Assembly (NCBI GenBank): GCA_036504235.1
Contig: DASXVN010000044.1
Span: 1 to 64,000 of the forward strand
Source of the DNA: Zipacnadum sp036504235
Lineage (GTDB): Bacteria > Armatimonadota > Zipacnadia > Zipacnadales > Zipacnadaceae
DNA: 64,000 nt
Direction: 5' to 3'
Shown here: positions 24,913 through 31,012 of the stretch, one piece after another
How positions within the stretch are numbered: the first letter of the stretch is position 1
Layout: every line of letters begins with the position of its first letter
Notes under the pieces: model-generated
What the model was told of the DNA's origin: nothing
Seen by the model: the letters and a program-made list of their open reading frames with translations, nothing else
Database searches by the model: none
Made by a program: the position numbers and the translations under genes

Positions 24913-25827
24913 ATGTCCGACGCCATCCCGCAGTGGTATGCGCTGCAGTTCACCGTCCCGGCGGAGTGGGAAGAACTGGTCAGCGACTGGCTAGTGGAGC
25001 TGAGCGGACGAGGCGTCATGGGCCGCACCGCGGGCGCCCGCGCGGAGGTCACGGCCTACTGCGCCGACCCGGTGCTGGCGGAGCAGGTCATCGCCGGCGC
25101 GCAGGAGCGCTGGCAGCTACTCTGCGCCGACTGCGGCCTCGAAGACACCCTCACCGTCACCCGCTCCACCATCCAGGAAGAGGACTGGGCCCACGCCTGG
25201 AAGGCCTACTACCACCCGATTCGCATTGGCCGGCGGGTCGTCATCAAGCCTTCCTGGGAGACCTGGCCCCCCGCCGATCAGCCGGAGGCCGCGCACCCGG
25301 ACGATCTGGTCATTGAGCTGGACCCCCAGATGGCTTTCGGCACCGGCACCCACGAGACGACACAACTTTGCCTCGAGGCCCTCGAGGAGTTTCTCTCCCC
25401 CGACGCCACGGTCGTGGATATTGGCGCCGGGTCCGGAATTCTCTCCATCGCGGCCGCCCAGTTCGGCGCGGGCCGCGTGGAGGGCTGGGAGATAGACCCG
25501 GTGGCCGCGCGCGTCGCGATTGAGAACTTCCGCCGCAACGCCGTGGATCACCTCTGCGAGGTCCATACTGGGGAGGCCCTCCAGGAGTTGGCGGGAACCT
25601 ACGATCTGGTCATCGCCAACGTCCATACGCCCTTCCTGCTGCGTCTGATTCCGGAGCTAGCCCGCTTTCTCAACGCTGGCGGGCATGTGATCCTCGCCGG
25701 GGCCAGTGAGACCAGCGCCCCTGCCCTGCGTGACGCGGTCGCGGCGGCGGGGTTGCAGGTCCTGCGCCAGACGCAAAAGGGCGAGTGGGTAGCGCTGGTG
25801 ATCGCTCATCCCAGCCCGAAAACCTGA
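24913..25827 (+). CDS. prmA: ribosomal protein L11 methyltransferase
   Basis: A 304-residue SAM-dependent enzyme that trimethylates ribosomal protein L11. The N-terminal L11-binding domain has the W-Y-A-L-Q-F start and IQEEDWAHAWKAYYHPIRIG. The catalytic domain has the PrmA signature LDPQMAFGTGTHETTQLCLE, the SAM loop VVDIGAGSGILSIAAAQFGA and the N-x-x-x-x-x-L motif as VIANVHTPFLLRLIPEL. dnaJ-prmA-rsmE order is widespread in bacteria, which supports the call. Confidence 0.94.
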   Translation: MSDAIPQWYALQFTVPAEWEELVSDWLVELSGRGVMGRTAGARAEVTAYCADPVLAEQVIAGAQERWQLLCADCGLEDTLTVTRSTIQEEDWAHAWKAYYHPIRIGRRVVIKPSWETWPPADQPEAAHPDDLVIELDPQMAFGTGTHETTQLCLEALEEFLSPDATVVDIGAGSGILSIAAAQFGAGRVEGWEIDPVAARVAIENFRRNAVDHLCEVHTGEALQELAGTYDLVIANVHTPFLLRLIPELARFLNAGGHVILAGASETSAPALRDAVAAAGLQVLRQTQKGEWVALVIAHPSPKT

Positions 25828-25845
25828 TCAATTGTGGAGAAGATC

Positions 25846-27990
25846 ATGGCTTTTGATACCGCAGTCAGCTCCCGCGGGGAGGCTCTCCGCGACGCCGCGC
25901 GCCGGCGGCCGCCGATGTTGGCGGAGAACCCCTATTACTGGCCGGCCGCGCTCCTCGGGGAGCCGGGACGCCTCCCGGCCCGCCGCTTTGCCGACGCCTT
26001 TTGCGCCACCCTGCGCGTCGCGCAGCCGGTTGTCCATCCCCAGGAACTGATCGTCGGCGCCCTCACGCTGCCCGAGCCGGATGAGGCGCAGCGCCAGGCC
26101 GTCGCGGAGGCCAACCGGGCGGGGTATACCCTGCCTCCCCGCACCATTGACGGTCACATGGGCCTCGACCACGACCGGCTGCTCCGTCTGGGCCTGACCG
26201 GGGTCCGCGACCTCGGGGAGCAGCGCCGGGCCGAGCTCGACCCCACCCACGGCGAGGACACCGCCGCCTGCGAGTACCTGCGGGCCTGCCGCGACTGCCT
26301 GGACGCCGCGCTGGAGTTCTGCGACCGACTGGCGGAGACCGTGGAGGCCGACGCGGCCGCCGAGTCCGACCCCGCCCGCCGCGCTGAGTTGGCAACCATC
26401 GCCGCCACCTGCCGCCGCGTGCCACGCTTTCCGGCGCAGACCTTCCGCGAGGCGCTGCAGTCGGTCTGGATGTCGCAGTTGCTCAGCCGCATCGAAAACG
26501 GCCTGTGCGCGGGCCGCTTTGACCGCACCTTTTGGCCCTTCTACCAGGCCGACCTGGCCGCGGGCCGCCTGACCGAGGACGAGGCGCGCGAGTTGATCGG
26601 CGCCTTCCTCGTCAAGTACAACGAATTCGGCTGGTTCCCGCAGGGCGCGCTGCTGGGGGGCCTGGACGCCGCCGGCCAGGACACGACCAACGACCTGTCC
26701 TACATGTTCCTCGAAACCCAGGGCGAGCTGGCCCTGCTCAACCCCGCCACCTGCATAAGCTGGAACCGCCACACCCCTGCCCGGCTCATGGAAGAGGCGG
26801 TGGACTACGTCTGCCGGGGCAACTCGCTGCCCTCCTTTATGAATGACGAGGTGATTGTGGCGGGCCTGGTGGAGGCTGGGGTGGACCGCGCCGAGGCGGT
26901 CAACTACCTCAACAGCACCTGCGTGGAGATCAGCGTGCAGGGCTGCTCGGGCATCCGCGTGGTCGCCGACTATATCAGTTTTCCGCAGATTCTCCTGCGC
27001 ACGCTGCACAACGGCCGCGACGTAACCGAGGCCGCCACCGACTCCTTCCCCACCGGCGCGGCGGACCAGTTCGCCGGCTTTGCGGACCTGCTCGCCGCGC
27101 TGCAGCAGCAACTGGTCTGGGCGCTGGACGAGAACGCCCGCCGCATCAACCGGGGCCTGCTGGGGCACCCCACCGCCCACAGCTATCCCTTCTCCTCCTG
27201 TTTCGTGCGCGACTGCCTGGAGCGGGGCCGCGACTGGAGCGACGGCGGGCCGCGCTACAATTTCGCGTACCCGCAACTGGTCGGTATGGCCAACGTCGTG
27301 GACTCCCTGATGGCGATCCGCGAGTTGGTCTACGAGCGCCGGGAGCTGACCCTGCCGGAGTTCGCCGCAATTGTGGACAGCGATTTCGCCGACCAGGAGC
27401 CGCTGCGCCGGCGCGTCGTCAACACGCTGCCCAAGTGGGGGACCAGCGACGAGCAGGCCGACGCCCTGGCCGGGCAGTTGGTGGACTGGTACTACGAGCG
27501 GACCCGCCACCACCGCTCGCACCTGGACATGGGCCAGTATCACCCCGGCTTCCTCTGCTGGGTCATGCATGCTTCGCTGGGCAAGCTGGCCCCGGCCACT
27601 CCCGACGGCCGCCGCGCCGGGACGGCCTTCGCCGACTCCCTGGCCGCCGCGCAGGGCCGCGCCTCCGCCGGCCCCACCGGGGAGATCGCCAGCCTGGCGA
27701 AGCTCGACTTCCAGCCCGCCCTGGGCGGCATGGTCTACAATCTGCTGCTCAACCGCACCATGTACGACACCCGGGAGGGCCGGGGCAAGCTGCGGGACCT
27801 GCTGGAAACGTACCTGCAAGCGGGCGGCTTCCAGGCCCAGATCAGCGTCGTCAACGGGGAAATGCTGCGCGAGGCCCAAGAGAACCGCGAGAAATACGCG
27901 GATCTGATGGTCAAGGTCGGCGGCTACAGCGACTATTTCGTGGACCTCTCGCCGGAACTGCAGGAGGCGCTGATCGCCAAGAGCGAGTAG
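25846..27990 (+). CDS. glycyl radical enzyme (pyruvate formate-lyase-like)
   Basis: A 714-residue protein of the pyruvate formate-lyase/diol dehydratase superfamily. The thiyl Cys is in LNSTCVEIS (C-V-E, about residue 357). The C-terminal glycyl loop reads VKVGGYSDYFVDLSPELQ with the radical Gly near residue 693; the canonical Arg of [RV]-V-x-G-Y is Lys here. These enzymes are oxygen-sensitive and need a radical SAM activase, which is absent nearby. The substrate (C-C, C-O or C-N cleavage) cannot be read from sequence. The protein is somewhat shorter than PFL (about 760). ATG 25846 has GGAG 6 nt upstream. It is inserted between prmA and rsmE, where most bacteria have no gene. Confidence 0.85.
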   Translation: MAFDTAVSSRGEALRDAARRRPPMLAENPYYWPAALLGEPGRLPARRFADAFCATLRVAQPVVHPQELIVGALTLPEPDEAQRQAVAEANRAGYTLPPRTIDGHMGLDHDRLLRLGLTGVRDLGEQRRAELDPTHGEDTAACEYLRACRDCLDAALEFCDRLAETVEADAAAESDPARRAELATIAATCRRVPRFPAQTFREALQSVWMSQLLSRIENGLCAGRFDRTFWPFYQADLAAGRLTEDEARELIGAFLVKYNEFGWFPQGALLGGLDAAGQDTTNDLSYMFLETQGELALLNPATCISWNRHTPARLMEEAVDYVCRGNSLPSFMNDEVIVAGLVEAGVDRAEAVNYLNSTCVEISVQGCSGIRVVADYISFPQILLRTLHNGRDVTEAATDSFPTGAADQFAGFADLLAALQQQLVWALDENARRINRGLLGHPTAHSYPFSSCFVRDCLERGRDWSDGGPRYNFAYPQLVGMANVVDSLMAIRELVYERRELTLPEFAAIVDSDFADQEPLRRRVVNTLPKWGTSDEQADALAGQLVDWYYERTRHHRSHLDMGQYHPGFLCWVMHASLGKLAPATPDGRRAGTAFADSLAAAQGRASAGPTGEIASLAKLDFQPALGGMVYNLLLNRTMYDTREGRGKLRDLLETYLQAGGFQAQISVVNGEMLREAQENREKYADLMVKVGGYSDYFVDLSPELQEALIAKSE

Positions 27991-28010
27991 CCCGCCCCGG
28001 AGGACCGCCC

Positions 28011-28820
28011 ATCACCCGTCTCTTTTTCGAGCAAACCTACGCCGCGGGCGACCTGCTGCCCCTGGACGCCGCGCAGGTGCATTACCTGCGCGATGTGCTG
28101 CGCCTGCGGGTGGGGGGCAAGTTTGTCGCGGTGCTCCCGGGCGGCGCGGAGGGTCCGGCGCGACTGGAGCCGGTGGGCGAGACCCTGGGCGCGCGGCTGA
28201 TAGAGCTGCACCCCGGCGCGGCGCGGCCACCCGTGCAGGTGCTGCTCTACGCGGCGCTGCTCAAACATAAGGGTTTTGAGTTGCTGCTGGAGAAGTGTAC
28301 CGAGGTGGGCGCGGCGGAGATCGTGCCGGTGCTCACCGACCGCGTAGTCGTCGAGCCGCGACCGGAGCGCCTGGCCGCGCAGGTGGAGCGCTGGAACCGG
28401 ATCACCGAGGCGGCCGGCCGCCAGTGCCAGTCGCCCAGCGTGCCGCCGGTCCGCGAGCCGCTGGAATGGCCCGCGGCGCTGGCCCACTGGCAGGCGCAGG
28501 GGGTCCCGGGGATCATCTTCGCGCTGCCGGCGGAGGGCCCGCTGCCCCCGCTGCGCGAGGTACTCAGCGACCTGCGGGGCGCCGACCGCCTGGCGCTGTT
28601 CATCGGCCCGGAGGGGGACTTCACCCCCGCCGAGGTCGCCGCCGGCCTAGCCGCCGGCCTGCGTCCGGCCAGCCTGGGAGACCGCGTCCTGCGCGCCGAG
28701 ACCGCCGCCGTGGTGGCTACGGCGCTGGTGGTGTATGACTTGGCGGCGGACCGGCCCACCCCGCCCTCGGCGGACCTCGGGCACCCCTCCCGAGGCGGGA
28801 GGGGCTTGGGGGAAGGTTAG
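28011..28820 (+). CDS. rsmE: 16S rRNA (uracil1498-N3)-methyltransferase, apparent ATC start
   Basis: A 269-residue SPOUT methyltransferase that modifies U1498 of 16S rRNA. Segments seen are AQVHYLRDVLRLRVGG (PUA-like part), LLYAALLKHKGFELLLEKCTEVGAAEIVPV across about 79-110, RWNRITEAAGRQCQS, and the knot signature LFIGPEGDFTPAEV with LGDRVLRAETAAVVA. RsmE proteins begin M-x-R-[FY]-F; here that position is ATC-ACC-CGT-CTC-TTT, preceded by GGAGGA (27999-28004) at 6 nt. No ATG, GTG or TTG lies near. Residues 245-269 (AADRPTPPSADLGHPSRGG and onward) are encoded by a dispersed repeat. Confidence 0.85.
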   Translation: MTRLFFEQTYAAGDLLPLDAAQVHYLRDVLRLRVGGKFVAVLPGGAEGPARLEPVGETLGARLIELHPGAARPPVQVLLYAALLKHKGFELLLEKCTEVGAAEIVPVLTDRVVVEPRPERLAAQVERWNRITEAAGRQCQSPSVPPVREPLEWPAALAHWQAQGVPGIIFALPAEGPLPPLREVLSDLRGADRLALFIGPEGDFTPAEVAAGLAAGLRPASLGDRVLRAETAAVVATALVVYDLAADRPTPPSADLGHPSRGGRGLGEG

Positions 28821-28908
28821 CGGATAACCTGGCTCCATGATTCAGAAGCCCCTCCCATTTTGGGAGGGGTACGCGACCGCGCAGCGGTCGTGGGGGGTGG
28901 GCCAACCG
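28743..28908. repeat. family F repeat (copy 1 of an identical 78-mer) plus CCCCTCCC hairpin
   Basis: 28743-28820 is identical to 29258-29335 and codes the end of rsmE. A CCCCTCCCATTTTGGGAGGGG hairpin with CGACCGCG/CGCGGTCG (28851-28892) fills most of the space before the nuclease gene. Confidence 0.9.
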
Positions 28909-28909
28909 G

Positions 28910-29335
28910 ATGCGGAGCATCATCTTCGGCCACAACGATCCGGACAAGCTAGCGAGAGCCATAGAGTTGCGGCAGACCATGACTCCAGCTGAGCGTCGCC
29001 TGTGGCAGCGACTGCGCGCAAACCGCCTGCTGGACCTGCACTTTCGTCGCCAAGTGGTCATAGAGGGGTTCGTTGTCGACTTCTACTGCCACTCAAAACG
29101 ACTGGCCGTCGAAGTGGACGGCGGGGTGCATGCCGATACGCGAGAATACGACGCAGAGCGAGACAAGATTCTGCGTGGCTGCGAGATCGCAGTTCTGCGT
29201 GTGACAAACGAGGAAGTGGAAGGGAACTTGGGCTGGGTGTTAGACTGCATCGTGGCTGCGGCGGACCGGCCCACCCCGCCCTCGGCGGACCTCGGGCACC
29301 CCTCCCGAGGCGGGAGGGGCTTGGGGGAAGGTTAG
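28910..29335 (+). CDS. DUF559 endonuclease-like protein (Vsr/PD-(D/E)XK fold)
   Basis: A 141-residue protein. The DUF559 domain spans about 15-112: ELRQTMTPAERRLWQRLRANRL, then FRRQVVIEGFVVDFYCHSKRLAVEVDGGVH, here cited by its parts FRRQ, D-F-Y-C and VEVDGGVH, then a terminal IAVLRVTNEEV. The D-F-Y and E-V-D-G residues match the PD-(D/E)XK-type active site. The cellular role of DUF559 proteins is unknown. The gene lies inside a repeat cluster and its residues 117-141 come from the same 78-bp repeat that ends rsmE. No good Shine-Dalgarno is visible. Confidence 0.8.
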   Translation: MRSIIFGHNDPDKLARAIELRQTMTPAERRLWQRLRANRLLDLHFRRQVVIEGFVVDFYCHSKRLAVEVDGGVHADTREYDAERDKILRGCEIAVLRVTNEEVEGNLGWVLDCIVAAADRPTPPSADLGHPSRGGRGLGEG

Positions 29336-29460
29336 TATGTAGGGGTGGATCTTTCGCGGGGCCGTATCCCGCGGAACATCCACCCGTTCGCTGCCTGACA
29401 GGTAGCGAGCGGGCGTGTGTGTCGGCAAACGACGCCGCCAAACGCGCCCCTACACGGAAG
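29258..29460. repeat. family F repeat (copy 2 of the 78-mer) and a family D unit
   Basis: The 78-mer occupies 29258-29335. A family D hairpin, TGTAGGGGTGGATC with the matching ATCCACCC, follows at 29338-29386. The rest up to the lipoprotein gene shows only another CGCCCCTACA end (29443-29455). Confidence 0.85.
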
Positions 29461-29510
29461 CAGCCGGAACAGACCGCCCTCAACTAATATCTCTGTCGGG
29501 AGAAACCATT

Positions 29511-30806
29511 ATGCGCAACCTGACCCGCGTCATGCTCATTCTCGCCCTGCCGGTCCTGCTGGCCGCCGGGTGCGTGCAGCGCTTGGCCCCCAACTCGGCT
29601 GCCACGCCCACCTCGGGGGAGCCGGTCAAGCTGGTGCTCTTCACCTGGACTGAGGTCACCGAACTGCAGGCTAACCAGACGCTGATTGCCGAGTTCGAGA
29701 AAGCCCACCCCAACATCAAGGTGGATATCCAGAACGTGCCCGGCAGCGGGCAGGCCATGCAGAAGCTGCAGACCATGATCTCCGCCGGCACCGCGCCGGA
29801 CGTCATGAGCCTGCACGGGGCCTACTACTTCCCCTTCGCCTCCAAGGGCGTATTGGCCGACCTGGAGACCTTCATCAAGGGTGACAAAGAGTTCAACCTC
29901 GACGATTTCTACCCGGGGCTGATCAAGATCTCGCGCTGGCAGGGCAAGCTGTACTCCGTGCCGCGCTACACCTCGGTCTACACGCTGTTCTACAACAAGG
30001 CGCTGTTCTCGGCCGCGGGCGTGCCCTTCCCCGGCGCGAGCGGCAAGTGGACCTGGGACGAGTACCTGGCGGCCGCGAAGAAGCTGACCCGCGGCGACGA
30101 GTACGGCACCTACATTGACTTCTGGGGCGCGCGGCTTTACCCCTGGCTTTGGCAGAACAACGCGGACCTGATGAACGCCGACCGCACCCGCTGCGTGGTG
30201 GACTCGCCGGCGGCAGTGGAGGCGCTGGGCTTCCTCTCCGACCTGCGCCACAAGTACGCGGTCTGCCCGCCGGCGACCTCCGGCGAGCGCAACGAGGGCC
30301 TGAACCTGTTCCTGCAGGGCAAGATCGCCATGTACATGACCGGCCCCTGGGACGTGCAGAATATGCTGCAGAAGCCGGAGTTGTCCTGGGACGTCGCCCC
30401 GCTCCCCACCAAGCAGCGCGCCGCGACCCTGCTGGGCACCGAGAATTACTCGATCTCCGCGACCACCCCGCATCCCCAGGAGGCCTGGGAGCTGTACAAG
30501 TTCCTGCTCAGCCCGCACGCCCAGGAGTTCATGGGTAATAAGCTCGACAAGATGCCCTCCCGCAAGTCAGTCGCCGAGGGTCCGTACCTGGCCGCGCCGG
30601 CCAAGTACAACCGCAAGGTCTTCGTGGACGCCCTGGCCTACGCGCTACCCGCGCCGAACATCCCCGAGTGGGACGAGGTCAGCAACTACCTCCAGGACCA
30701 ACTCGATCTGATCTGGGTAGGCAAGACCACCGCGGCCGCCGGCCTCAAGCGCGCGGCGACCGACATGAACGCGGCGTTGGACAAACTGCGGGGGCAGAAG
30801 GGGTAA
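29511..30806 (+). CDS. ABC transporter sugar-binding lipoprotein
   Basis: A 431-residue extracytoplasmic solute-binding protein of family 1. A lipoprotein signal peptide ends at the lipobox LLAAGC (Cys about residue 19). The mature part has the typical start VKLVLFTWTE, then ISAGTAPDVMSLHGAYYFPF, YSVPRYTSVYTLFYNKALF, WTWDEYLAAAKKLT, GKIAMYMTGPWDV and HPQEAWELYKFLL. It would capture an oligosaccharide or polyol for an ABC importer. No permease or ATPase genes are adjacent, so it is an orphan here. GGGAG precedes ATG 29511. Confidence 0.9.
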   Translation: MRNLTRVMLILALPVLLAAGCVQRLAPNSAATPTSGEPVKLVLFTWTEVTELQANQTLIAEFEKAHPNIKVDIQNVPGSGQAMQKLQTMISAGTAPDVMSLHGAYYFPFASKGVLADLETFIKGDKEFNLDDFYPGLIKISRWQGKLYSVPRYTSVYTLFYNKALFSAAGVPFPGASGKWTWDEYLAAAKKLTRGDEYGTYIDFWGARLYPWLWQNNADLMNADRTRCVVDSPAAVEALGFLSDLRHKYAVCPPATSGERNEGLNLFLQGKIAMYMTGPWDVQNMLQKPELSWDVAPLPTKQRAATLLGTENYSISATTPHPQEAWELYKFLLSPHAQEFMGNKLDKMPSRKSVAEGPYLAAPAKYNRKVFVDALAYALPAPNIPEWDEVSNYLQDQLDLIWVGKTTAAAGLKRAATDMNAALDKLRGQKG

Positions 30807-30820
30807 GCTGAGGGCTTATC

Positions 30821-30959
30821 CCGGAGGGGCCGAATACGAGGGAGTTTGCAGAGCAAACTCCACGAAGTATCCGGCCCAGGGCTTGCGCTAGACGGTGGGC
30901 CGGATGCTTCCGTGCGCCCGACGCAGACGTCGGTCGTACTCGCATGCAGCCCCTCCGGG
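30821..30959 (+). repeat. 139-bp nested hairpin element, copy 2
   Basis: Nearly the reverse complement of 21760-21890. The first 58 or so bases agree, including GGAGTTTGC-AGA-GCAAACTCC. The right half has drifted, and its outer arm reads GTACTCGCATGCAGCCCCTC where copy 1 keeps a full complement. Confidence 0.85.
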
Positions 30960-31012
30960 GAACGGCCCTCCCCGATAGAGTAATCACGTGCACAACTCAA
31001 AAGGAACCTATC

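Noticed and set aside
25828..27879. 683-codon minus-strand frame opposite the glycyl radical enzyme
   Set aside because: Same reasons; the plus-strand frame has the catalytic Cys and glycyl loop.
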